A DNA stretch of 8,478 nucleotides from JALYZC01 sp035997675 (GTDB lineage: Bacteria; Actinomycetota; Thermoleophilia; Solirubrobacterales; Solirubrobacteraceae), in the NCBI GenBank assembly GCA_035997675.1, contig DASYIJ010000302.1:1-8478 (forward strand), given 5' to 3'. Of this stretch, positions 1 to 6,399 are shown piece after piece (position 1 is the first letter of the stretch; every line of letters begins with the position of its first letter). The position numbers and the translations under genes are program-made. The notes below the pieces were generated by a model. The model was not told the DNA's origin. It saw only the letters and a program-made list of their open reading frames with translations, and searched no databases.

Positions 1-39
1 CATGAAGTACTCGTCACGGGGAAAGAAATGGGGGCGCAT
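1..39 (-). CDS. N-terminal fragment of a divergent gene, possibly DUF47/PhoU-like
   Basis: An ATG at 39-37 on the minus strand opens a frame that reaches the window edge without a stop and encodes MRPHFFPRDEYFM. A good Shine-Dalgarno sequence, GGAAGG, lies at 51-46, six bases before the ATG, which is the main reason to call a gene here. The pattern of an early Arg followed by F-P-R-D-E-x-F resembles the start of DUF47 (PhoU-like, phosphate-transport-associated) proteins as I recall them. Thirteen residues are far too few to assign a family, so treat the function as a guess. The gene diverges from the S8 protease gene, and the 132-base gap between the two starts would have to hold promoters for both. 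Confidence 0.5.
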   Translation of the reverse strand, partial: MRPHFFPRDEYFM

Positions 40-137
40 CGCGAGCCTTCCGTCGTTCCCAGCCGCCTGGCCGGCTGTACTGCGCCAGGGAATCGGCTCT
101 TGCTGGGAAACTTTGACGTGCCGATGATGTCTTAACA

Positions 138-155
138 GGGGTACCGCGGTTCCCC
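138..155. promoter_or_regulatory. 18-bp imperfect palindrome before the protease start, candidate operator
   Basis: The sequence reads GGGG-T-ACCGCGGT-T-CCCC. It is a perfect 8-bp palindromic core (ACCGCGGT) flanked by one symmetric T/T mismatch and then by GGGG/CCCC arms. It ends 16 bases before the GTG of the protease gene and lies in the divergent intergenic region. Its two-fold symmetry suits a dimeric DNA-binding regulator, or an RNA hairpin that limits ribosome access if it is transcribed. In DNA with this much GC, short GC palindromes arise by chance, so the regulatory role is inference. Confidence 0.3.
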
Positions 156-171
156 GCCGTGGTTCCAACTT

Positions 172-1533
172 GTGAAAATCCTTCGAATCCTCCTCCCGCT
201 GGCCGGCGTTGCGGCCCTCGCGCTCGCCGCGTCCCCCCCGGCGGTCGCGGCCCGCTACCGCTCGGGCGAGGTGATCGTCCGCTACGCCCAGGGCACCTCC
301 CAGGCTCAGGCCGCGTCCGCGCTCCAGCGCACCGGAACCGCCGGCGCCGAGAGCGCGGGGCCGGGTGCCCAGGTGCTGCGGATCCGCGGGGGCCAGAGCG
401 TCCGATCGACCGTCCGCCAGCTGAACCAGCAGCCCGGCGTCACCTACGCGGTGCCCAACTACGTCGCACATGCCGCCGGGTTCATCCCCAACGACCCCGG
501 CCGCGGGCGGGGGGGCGGCGGATGGCAGTCGGTGCAGTGGAACTTCCTCGCCGCGACCGGGATCGACGCACCGAACGCCTGGACCAACGCCGCGGCGCTC
601 GGCGCGCCGGGCGGCCGGGGCGTCACCGTCGCGGTGCTCGACACCGGGGTGGCCTACGAGAACCGCGGGGCGTTTCGCCGCTCGCCGGACTTCAACGCCT
701 CCACGTTCGTGCCGGGCTACGACTTCGTCGATCTCAACCCGCATCCCGATGACCGCAACGGCCACGGCACGTTCATCGCCGGCGTGATCGCCGAGTCGAC
801 GAACAACGGGCGCAACCTGACCGGCCTCGCGTACGGCGCGCGGGTGATGCCGGTCCGGGTGCTCGACGCCGACGGCCTCGGCGACGCGGCCTCGATCGGA
901 CGCGGCATCCGCTGGGCCGTCCAGCACGGCGCGCGGGTGGTGAACCTCTCGCTCGAGTTCGACCCCTCGACGCCGCGCTCGCAGATCCCCGAGGTGCTCA
1001 ACGCGATTCGCTACGCCCACAGCAAGGGCGTCGTGGTCGTGGCGGCCTCGGGCAACGAGGCCGAGCGCGCGATCGCGTACCCGGCGCGGGCGGGCGGCGT
1101 GATCTCCGTCGGCGCGACGACCGAGCACATGTGCCTGGCCGACTACTCCAACACGGGGACGGGCCTGGACCTCGTCGCCCCCGGCGGCGGCGCGGACGCC
1201 GACATCCCCGAGGACCCCACCCACTGCCATCCCGGCGCCAAGCCCGGCCGGGACGTCTACCAGTTGACCTTCACCGGCGGCTCGTACCGCCGCTTCGGCC
1301 TGCCCTCGGGCTACCAGGGCACGTCGATGGCCACTCCGCACGTCGCGGCCGCCGCCGCGCTCGTGATCGCCACCGGGATCGTCGGCCGCCGTCCGTCGCC
1401 GGACGCCGTGGAGAAGCGCCTGGAGTCCACGGCCCGCGACCTGGGCACGCCGGGCTACGACTCCCGGTACGGCTACGGACTGCTCAACGCGGCGGCGGCG
1501 ACGGCGCCGCCGGGCGCGGCGAAGCGACGCTAG
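172..1533 (+). CDS. Secreted subtilisin-like serine protease (peptidase family S8)
   Basis: This 453-residue protein is predicted to be exported and to cleave proteins outside the cell. Residues 1-26 form a signal peptide: a basic start, a hydrophobic core, and an AVA cleavage site before Ala27. Residues about 29-100 look like an inhibitor-I9-type prodomain (GEVIVRYA at the start, VTYAVPNYV at the end), followed by a Gly/Arg-rich linker at 110-117. The S8 domain carries the complete triad: Asp157 in VAVLDTG, His198 in NGHGT, and Ser385 in GTSMATPH, with oxyanion Asn295 in ASGN. Cys321 and Cys352 are the only cysteines and could pair. There is no C-terminal anchor or sorting motif, so it is probably released. 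The start is GTG, placed by the signal peptide; no Shine-Dalgarno sequence precedes it. The gene stands alone, divergent from the left-edge gene and convergent with usp. The family call is secure, but the substrate cannot be read from the sequence. Confidence 0.95.
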   Translation: MKILRILLPLAGVAALALAASPPAVAARYRSGEVIVRYAQGTSQAQAASALQRTGTAGAESAGPGAQVLRIRGGQSVRSTVRQLNQQPGVTYAVPNYVAHAAGFIPNDPGRGRGGGGWQSVQWNFLAATGIDAPNAWTNAAALGAPGGRGVTVAVLDTGVAYENRGAFRRSPDFNASTFVPGYDFVDLNPHPDDRNGHGTFIAGVIAESTNNGRNLTGLAYGARVMPVRVLDADGLGDAASIGRGIRWAVQHGARVVNLSLEFDPSTPRSQIPEVLNAIRYAHSKGVVVVAASGNEAERAIAYPARAGGVISVGATTEHMCLADYSNTGTGLDLVAPGGGADADIPEDPTHCHPGAKPGRDVYQLTFTGGSYRRFGLPSGYQGTSMATPHVAAAAALVIATGIVGRRPSPDAVEKRLESTARDLGTPGYDSRYGYGLLNAAAATAPPGAAKRR

Positions 1534-1536
1534 GCC

Positions 1537-1980
1537 CTAGGTGGTCCTGATGATCAGGACCGAGCAGGGCGCGTGGTGGGACACCTTGTTCGGCACCGAA
1601 CCCAGCAGGAATCGCTTGGCCCCGGTCATGCCCTTGTTCCCGACGATGATCAGGCCCGCCTTCTCCTCCTCGGCGACGTCGAGGATCGCGTCCGCTGGGT
1701 CGCCCTCGCGCGCGTAGGTCTTCACGGGCACGCCGGCCTCCTCGATCTGGGCGGCGGCCTCCTTGAGCGTCGCGTCCACGTCCTCGCGGGGGTTGACCAT
1801 CCATTCCAGGTCGGGTGGGACGTCGCGCTGCTCCTCGCGGAGCCGGCTGTTCGAGACCGGCTCGTACGCGCTCACGAGGTCGATCGAGTCACCGACGTTC
1901 TTTGCCAGCTCGGTCGCCTGGCGGACGGCCTCCTTGGCCGTGTCCGATCCGTCGGTGCCCACCACGATCGATCCGAACAT
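1537..1980 (-). CDS. Universal stress protein, ATP-binding UspA family
   Basis: This 147-residue protein is a single Usp domain of normal length. It starts with the beta strand SIVVGTDGS (nucleotide-contacting Asp10). Near the C-terminus it has the ATP-binding signature G-2x-G-9x-G-S exactly: Gly114, Gly117, Gly127-Ser128. This places it with the ATP-binding rather than the non-binding Usp type. Such proteins are cytosolic dimers that help cells survive starvation, oxidative stress or hypoxia; the precise role is unknown. The ATG is preceded by a strong purine-rich ribosome site, AGAGGAGA at 1991-1984. A TATGAT sequence further upstream may give it its own promoter. The stop lies 3 bases from the stop of the convergent protease gene. 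It is the last gene of the minus-strand series, behind the microprotein and the second Usp-like gene. Confidence 0.93.
   Translation of the reverse strand: MFGSIVVGTDGSDTAKEAVRQATELAKNVGDSIDLVSAYEPVSNSRLREEQRDVPPDLEWMVNPREDVDATLKEAAAQIEEAGVPVKTYAREGDPADAILDVAEEEKAGLIIVGNKGMTGAKRFLLGSVPNKVSHHAPCSVLIIRTT
1543..1561. terminator. Hairpin at the convergent gene ends, possible bidirectional terminator
   Basis: The sequence GGTCCTGATGATCAGGACC is a perfect inverted repeat with 9-base arms around a single G; as RNA it would fold as a 7-bp stem with a 5-base loop. It lies 9 bases after the protease stop and inside the last codons of usp (residues VLIIRTT). No T-tract follows on either strand, so it is not a classical intrinsic terminator. 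Hairpins without a U-tract have been proposed to act in actinobacteria. It could also be a by-product of the repeated Ile and Thr codons. Confidence 0.35.
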
Positions 1981-2012
1981 CGCTCTCCTCTCGCCGCTCC
2001 CAGGACCGGTGC

Positions 2013-2018
2013 ATCATA
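2013..2018 (-). promoter_or_regulatory. Candidate -10 element of usp
   Basis: Read on the minus strand, TATGAT matches the sigma-70-type TATAAT in five of six positions. It sits in an unusually AT-rich island inside a gap that is otherwise nearly all G and C. Transcription from it would begin about 25 bases before the usp ATG, leaving room for the ribosome site. No acceptable -35 hexamer is found 16-18 bases upstream; that stretch is a CCGCG/CGCGG inverted repeat at 2021-2038. The call therefore rests on the -10 alone. Confidence 0.3.
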
Positions 2019-2039
2019 TTCCGCGACCGCGGGCGCGGC

Positions 2040-2126
2040 TCACGCGATGCGGACGATGGCGATCACCATGCCGGCGAGCACCGCCACGACGACGGCCACC
2101 TGCATCCAGATCCAGGAGCGAGGCAC
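2040..2126 (-). CDS. 28-residue single-helix membrane microprotein
   Basis: A GTG at 2126-2124 opens a frame of 28 codons ending in TGA at 2042-2040. It begins MPRSWIWMQ, continues with a strongly hydrophobic segment (about residues 9-25, VAVVVAVLAGMVIAIV), and ends in RIA. This is a compact one-pass membrane protein with a basic Arg at each side of the helix and Trp residues at the likely membrane interface. It lies 10 bases after the Usp-like stop and 59 bases before the UspA start, in the same direction, so it is probably co-transcribed. No good Shine-Dalgarno sequence precedes it, and a small stem-loop occupies that position. I half-recall similar short proteins beginning MPRSWIW in actinobacteria but cannot confirm this. 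Its function is unknown. An internal ATG at 2105 would leave too short a helix flank. Confidence 0.55.
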   Translation of the reverse strand: MPRSWIWMQVAVVVAVLAGMVIAIVRIA

Positions 2127-2136
2127 GCGGCGAAGC

Positions 2137-2574
2137 CTACGCTTCGGCGGGGGAGTGCTCCCTGGCCTCGACGTGCGTCACGGGCAGCCCGAGGCCGGTC
2201 AGCTTGCTCGGGAGGTCGAGCTTGAGCCAGCGCGACACGCGGGCCGGCAGTGTGGAGAGGATGATCTCGTCGAAGCCGCGCAGGTTCACCGCATCCTGGA
2301 TCGCGGCCAACGGCTCGGGGTCGCCGACGATGCCCTCGACCTCGCCCCCCGCGGCCTGCCGAAGCAGCGGGAGCGCGAGCTCGAGCACCGCCTCGGACTC
2401 GGAGAAGTCCGTGTCCTCGACGTCGATGACCTTGTGCAGGCCGTGGGCGAAGTGCGGAACGAGCAGGGTGAAGACCGCGGGGCCGCGCGCCGCCCGCTCG
2501 CGCACCGCCTCGATCAGCGCGGGCGTGGCGGCCGTGCGATTGGCAACGACGAGAACTCGAGTCGGATCAGCCAA
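2137..2574 (-). CDS. Universal-stress-like protein lacking the ATP-binding motif
   Basis: This 145-residue protein has the alternating strand-helix layout of a Rossmann-like Usp domain: strand RVLVVANRT (6-14), strand AVFTLLVP (33-40), strand DEIILSTLP (102-110), and final strand LPVTHVEA (130-137). The G-2x-G-9x-G-S/T signature that would follow the STLP strand is absent; instead there is VSRWLKLDLPSKL, which I associate with a group of actinobacterial proteins annotated as hypothetical or Usp-like. It is thus a probable non-ATP-binding relative, perhaps binding another ligand or partnering the canonical UspA downstream. The start is TTG, the only one that retains the first strand; AGGA lies only 2 bases before it, so initiation may be weak. 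The stop is followed after 10 bases by the microprotein. Confidence is high that it is a gene, and moderate for the fold. Confidence 0.85.
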   Translation of the reverse strand: MADPTRVLVVANRTAATPALIEAVRERAARGPAVFTLLVPHFAHGLHKVIDVEDTDFSESEAVLELALPLLRQAAGGEVEGIVGDPEPLAAIQDAVNLRGFDEIILSTLPARVSRWLKLDLPSKLTGLGLPVTHVEAREHSPAEA

Positions 2575-2588
2575 TGTCCTGAAGCTGG

Positions 2589-2609
2589 GAACTGAGAACC
2601 GAGAACTGC
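2589..2609. repeat. Three tandem 7-bp repeats in the gap before the Usp-like gene
   Basis: Three head-to-tail heptamers follow the pattern GAAC(T/C)GA, with the last base of the third unit changed to C. They fill nearly half of the 45-base gap between the sugar transferase stop and the Usp-like TTG start. The stretch is AG-rich on the plus strand and TC-rich on the minus strand, unlike its GC-rich surroundings. It could be a regulator-binding array, a slippage product, or part of a dispersed genomic repeat. Nothing in the window decides between these. Confidence 0.5.
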
Positions 2610-2619
2610 CGTACTGAGC

Positions 2620-4107
2620 CTAGTCCTCCGGCGACTGCCGCACAACGGCCACGACGGTCAGCAGCAGAATCTTGACGTCGAGCCACAGCGACCAGTTCTC
2701 GATGTAGAAGTTGTCCCACTCGACGCGGTCGGCCAGCGAGGTCTGGCCGCGGAAGCCGTTGACCTGGGCCCACCCGGTGATCCCGGACTTGACCCGGTGG
2801 CGGTCGCCGTAGCGGTCGATGTCGTCGTCGAAGAGCGATACGAACTCCGGGCGCTCCGGCCGCGGCCCGACGAGGCTCATCTCGCCGCGGACCACGTTGA
2901 GGAGCTGTGGAAGCTCGTCCAGGGCGGTGCGCCGGATGAAACGTCCGAAGCCCGTCCGCCGGTCCTCACCCTCGACCCCGCCGGGAGCCGAGCCCCGCGT
3001 CGGGCTGAAGCTGTCGGCCTCCTTGGGACGTTCGCGCATCGAGCGGAACTTGAGGATGTCGAACACCTGGCCGTCCCGGCCCACCCGCCGCTGGCGGAAC
3101 ATGATCGGGCCCGGCGAGGAGACCCTCACCCCGAGCGCCACGGCCAGGAGGAGCGGGCTCAGGACCACGAGGATCAGCGCCGAGGCGAGGCGATCGAACA
3201 GGTGCTTGATGTCGAACTGCCATCCCTTGGGGTCGACGGCGCGCAGGGCGAGGAGCGGCATTCCGCCAAGGTGGTCGAGCGCGACGCGCTCGTTGATGCC
3301 CTCGTACAGCCGCGGCACCAGCGAGACCTGGAGCCCCAGCTCGTCGCAGCGGCGAACGATCGGCACGAGAGTCTGGTCGCGGTCGCGCGAAAAGGCGAGG
3401 ATCACATGTTCCACCTCGTGGTCGATGACCACGCCCTCGAGATCGGACGGCGCGCCGAGCACCGGCGCGCGGCGGTCGACGACCTCGAGGCTGGGCGGCG
3501 GGTCGGCGTCCAGGAACCCGATCGGCTTCAGGCCGTACTCCGGGTGCTCCTCGAGCCGGCGGGCCACGTGCGCGCCGACGCGCCCGGCGCCGACGATCAG
3601 CGTGGCCTTGCCCAGGAGGCCGCGCGCCCGCGCGCGTCGTTGCGAGCTGACGAGCAGCACGCGCGCCGCGCCGACGTACACGAGGGCGAACAGCCACGCC
3701 CGCGCGACGAGGCCGGCCGGCCGGGAGCCCGGATCGGCGAAGGTGACGACCGCGAGGCAGGCCATGGCGGCCACGGAGATCGAGCTGACGACCGGGGCGA
3801 TGCCGTCGAGGATCGAGATGACCAGCTGCTGCTTGTACAACCCGCGCACGTACATGAGGGCGACCACGATCAGCGGGAAGGCGTACAGGGTCACCTCGCC
3901 GTCGAGCGCGACCTTCGCCGCTCGCGCGCCGACGATCGCCGCCACCACCGCCAGGACGAGCATGATGAGGTCGACGACGAAGCGCAGCCACGCGAACCCC
4001 GGCCCGTCGAGCAGCCACTCGGCGCTGAGGCGCGGCCGGTTGCGCGCGCGCTCCTGCCTGGCCAGCTCGATCTTCGTATCCGCCCGGTCGACGGGATGGA
4101 CGTTCAT
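2620..4107 (-). CDS. Polyprenyl-phosphate sugar-1-phosphate transferase (exopolysaccharide priming, WcaJ/PssY type)
   Basis: The enzyme moves a sugar-1-phosphate from a nucleotide sugar to undecaprenyl phosphate, the first committed step of exopolysaccharide or capsule synthesis at the inner membrane. From the chosen ATG it has 495 residues. Four transmembrane helices lie at about 40-60, 72-88, 102-124 and 134-153. A Rossmann-like domain follows with GAGRVG at 173-178. A hydrophobic, Pro-containing segment at about 307-327 matches the re-entrant helix of this superfamily. The bacterial sugar transferase domain then shows FRQRRVG (337-343), KFRSM (353-357), the catalytic Asp397-Glu398 in LDELPQ, VGPRPE, and TGWAQVNG (444-451). 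The frame is open upstream to 4326, but codons between 4158 and 4108 are rich in A/T third positions (AGT, GTA, CAA, CCT, GCA, ACT), while those after 4107 are GC-rich. AAGG also precedes 4107, so 4107 is preferred; 4158 is the alternative. The sugar specificity is unknown. Confidence 0.94.
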   Translation of the reverse strand: MNVHPVDRADTKIELARQERARNRPRLSAEWLLDGPGFAWLRFVVDLIMLVLAVVAAIVGARAAKVALDGEVTLYAFPLIVVALMYVRGLYKQQLVISILDGIAPVVSSISVAAMACLAVVTFADPGSRPAGLVARAWLFALVYVGAARVLLVSSQRRARARGLLGKATLIVGAGRVGAHVARRLEEHPEYGLKPIGFLDADPPPSLEVVDRRAPVLGAPSDLEGVVIDHEVEHVILAFSRDRDQTLVPIVRRCDELGLQVSLVPRLYEGINERVALDHLGGMPLLALRAVDPKGWQFDIKHLFDRLASALILVVLSPLLLAVALGVRVSSPGPIMFRQRRVGRDGQVFDILKFRSMRERPKEADSFSPTRGSAPGGVEGEDRRTGFGRFIRRTALDELPQLLNVVRGEMSLVGPRPERPEFVSLFDDDIDRYGDRHRVKSGITGWAQVNGFRGQTSLADRVEWDNFYIENWSLWLDVKILLLTVVAVVRQSPED

Positions 4108-4332
4108 GTCGCTCGCCTTGGCAGCAGACCTAGTGCGTGCAGGTTGTACCTCACTCATGGCCGGTTCGCATTTCGTGCGAGAGCATGGATGTCCGCAGCA
4201 CAACCGCGGCGCCCTCGGCTGTAGTGTCGGCAAAGATTGGCGAGCGGATGAGCGGTCCGGCGCCATGATGACCTGACGCGAGGTCCCGAGGCGATCCTCA
4301 CGCCAATTCCGGCCCGGTGTCGGCATGACGGC
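4108..4332. other. 225-bp gap between the two polysaccharide genes, no convincing element
   Basis: This is the largest non-coding stretch if the sugar transferase starts at 4107. The minus-strand frame stays open across it, giving possible extra N-terminal residues, but the encoded sequence is rich in Cys, Pro and Arg and unlike the family. I looked for promoter hexamer pairs reading toward the transferase and found none with proper spacing. A 5-bp inverted repeat (GACCT/AGGTC at 4270-4285) is too weak to call a terminator. The length and base composition still suggest a 5' leader or an internal promoter for the transferase. Confidence 0.4.
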
Positions 4333-6399
4333 TCATCGTGAGAGCTGGCGAGCCTTGCCGAGGATCTGCTGGTTTGCCTCGTCGATGCTCAGCGGCTCGC
4401 CGCGCCTGAGACGGTCCAGCGCCTCGCGCGCGAGCGCGTCATGCGGATTGAGCACGAGCGCCCGCCTGAAGTAGCGCTGGCCCGCGGCGGAGTCGCCCAA
4501 CTCGGAGGCGATCAGTCCCAGCTCGAAGTACGCGTACTCGCCTCGCGGATTGCGCTCGAGCGCCGCCAGGAAGGCGTGCCGCGCGTGGTTGAGGTCGCCG
4601 ATCCGCAGCGCGATGCTGCCGGCGATCAGCGAGGGCCGGTCCGAGAGCGGGTTGAGCTCCGCGGCGCGGTCGAGCCGGTCGAACGCCGCCCGCGGGTCCT
4701 TCGGCCACTCGGTCGCCGCGGCGCGAACGTCTCGTTCGGCCAGCCACGGCAGGGCGAGCGAGATCGCGGCCGCCAGCGCGACGACGCCGACCAGCGCGCG
4801 CGCGACCGTGCGCGACAGGAGCCGCGGGGACGCGCTCTCGTCCGCCGCACCGGCGGTGGCCGCATCCCGGCGCGGCAGCAGCGCGCAGGCGAGCCCGAGC
4901 ATCGCGAACGCGGCAGCCCCGAGCGAGGCGAACTCCCAGAACCAGTCGAAGGAGCCGTGCACCAACCAGTACAGGAAGACCAGCGTCGCCCCGCCGGCGG
5001 TGGCGCCCGCGAGGCGGCCGGAGCCGCGGCGCATCGCGCCCACGGCGGCGACCAGAGCGGCGGCGAACGCGGCGGCCAGGAGCAGTGCTCCCACGATGCC
5101 CGTCTGCGACAGGGTGCGCAGTTCAAGTGAGTGCGGGTAGCGCGGCGTTTCGTCGCTGCGGCGCGCCGCCAGGTAGGGCTGGCCGAAATTGTCGGCACCG
5201 ATGCCTCCCACCGGGTGAGCCTGGAACCCGTCGAGCGCCACGCGGTAGAAGTCGTACCGGTTGCTGCCCAGCCCCATGGACAATCGAGATTCGCCGGCGC
5301 CCGTGCTCGTGTAACCGCCCTTGAACGATTTCCATTCGCGCTTCGCTCGCGCGACCGGGTCGCCCACGGCCACGAGGCCTCCGAGCACCAGCGCGGCCGC
5401 GCAGACGATCGCCACCGCCCCCAGCACGCGTCGCCCGATCCGGCGCGTGCCGTCGGTCACCGGCGCCCGGCGGTCCAGCAGAGCCACCACCGCCCACAGG
5501 ACCGTGACCACCGCCGCGACGAGCAGGACCGGACCGACGACGTCGGCGGCCGCCCCGCGGTCCTTGACCAGCTTGTCGGTGACGTCGAGCAGCCGCGGGG
5601 CGCTCAACGCCACCGCCGCCGCGATTGGCACCAGCGCGCTGAACGTCCGCGCCCGGTCGGGTACCAACACGAACAGCAGCACCAGCACGATCGGCAGCGT
5701 GTACACGGCGCCGCGGCTCTGGGTGAGCAGCACGACCTCGCACAGCAGGACCGCGCTGCCGGCAAAGAGTCCGCGCAGCCACCATGCGATTTCACTTCGC
5801 GAGGCGAGCAGCACGGCCGGCCACACGGGCATGAAGAACGTCGCCGCCGCGGCATTCGGGTACCCGGCCGGATCGCCCAGACGCCGTCCCAGGAAGGCCT
5901 GCGCCTCCGATGCGCCCGCGCCGAGGCGCAGCAGCACGACGGCGCCGAAGGCGGCCATCGCGAGGGTCCAGACGCCAAGGACCACGGCGGCCGTGCCCTC
6001 GCGCTGCGGCCAGAGGGCGAACAGGCAGAAGACGATCAGGTAGAGCAGCGTGCGGTTTGCGCCGTCCCACGCCTCGCCCTGGGCGTCCGACCACAGGATG
6101 GAGAGAAAGCTCCAGGCCGTGAACGCGGCCAGCAGGCCGGCCGCGACGAGGACCGGCCTCGGGACGTCGCTGAGCCGGATCGGGAGCACGAACGCGAGTA
6201 CCACCAGCAGGCCGAGGAGGAAGAGCGCGGCCGGGTACCACGTGAGCGTCGTGAAGCCGGCGTTGCGCAGGAACGAGCGCCCGCCGGACGTGCTCTCGCC
6301 CAACGAGACCATCACGAGCAGCACGCCGACGCCGAGCAGCGGGGGCAGGGCCAGCGGCACGGCCTTCGTGATCCGAGTGGAGATGGCGCGCTCGGTCAA
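4333..6399 (-). CDS. O-antigen ligase/polymerase-family membrane protein with C-terminal TPR repeats
   Basis: This is a predicted inner-membrane protein of the Wzy/WaaL superfamily, which polymerises lipid-linked sugar repeats or transfers a finished glycan to an acceptor. From the TTG start it has 688 residues. Many hydrophobic helices fill 15-345. The QSRG motif with Arg229 is typical of the family. A large external loop (about 350-430) contains GSNRYDFYRVALDGF, HPVGGIGADNF and YPHSLELR (His423) ahead of the next helix, LSQTGIVG. A final helix at about 533-553 is followed by roughly three TPR-like repeats at 565-665, for example AFDRLDRAAELNP and GQRYFRRALVLNP. The frame is open to a GTG at 6429. 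However, the TTG at 6399-6397 overlaps the preceding gene's TGA as TTGA, which suggests coupled translation, and the skipped codons include TTA, rare in such genomes. The sequence alone cannot separate ligase from polymerase. Confidence 0.9.
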   Translation of the reverse strand: MTERAISTRITKAVPLALPPLLGVGVLLVMVSLGESTSGGRSFLRNAGFTTLTWYPAALFLLGLLVVLAFVLPIRLSDVPRPVLVAAGLLAAFTAWSFLSILWSDAQGEAWDGANRTLLYLIVFCLFALWPQREGTAAVVLGVWTLAMAAFGAVVLLRLGAGASEAQAFLGRRLGDPAGYPNAAAATFFMPVWPAVLLASRSEIAWWLRGLFAGSAVLLCEVVLLTQSRGAVYTLPIVLVLLFVLVPDRARTFSALVPIAAAVALSAPRLLDVTDKLVKDRGAAADVVGPVLLVAAVVTVLWAVVALLDRRAPVTDGTRRIGRRVLGAVAIVCAAALVLGGLVAVGDPVARAKREWKSFKGGYTSTGAGESRLSMGLGSNRYDFYRVALDGFQAHPVGGIGADNFGQPYLAARRSDETPRYPHSLELRTLSQTGIVGALLLAAAFAAALVAAVGAMRRGSGRLAGATAGGATLVFLYWLVHGSFDWFWEFASLGAAAFAMLGLACALLPRRDAATAGAADESASPRLLSRTVARALVGVVALAAAISLALPWLAERDVRAAATEWPKDPRAAFDRLDRAAELNPLSDRPSLIAGSIALRIGDLNHARHAFLAALERNPRGEYAYFELGLIASELGDSAAGQRYFRRALVLNPHDALAREALDRLRRGEPLSIDEANQQILGKARQLSR

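Noticed and set aside
113..137. TTGACG as a -35 box with TTAACA as a -10 box for the protease
   Set aside because: The spacing is only 13 bases, too short for a sigma-70 promoter, and no better -10 hexamer occurs 16-18 bases downstream.
2797..4276. Two long plus-strand open frames (475 and 485 codons) opposite the sugar transferase gene
   Set aside because: Their translations are low-complexity runs of Arg, Ala, Asp, Ser and Thr, as expected opposite a GC-rich gene, and no domain is visible, while the minus strand has a complete enzyme.
4270..4285. Inverted repeat GACCT/AGGTC as terminator of the O-antigen ligase-type gene
   Set aside because: Five-bp arms with a 6-base loop and no T-tract are too weak and easily arise by chance.
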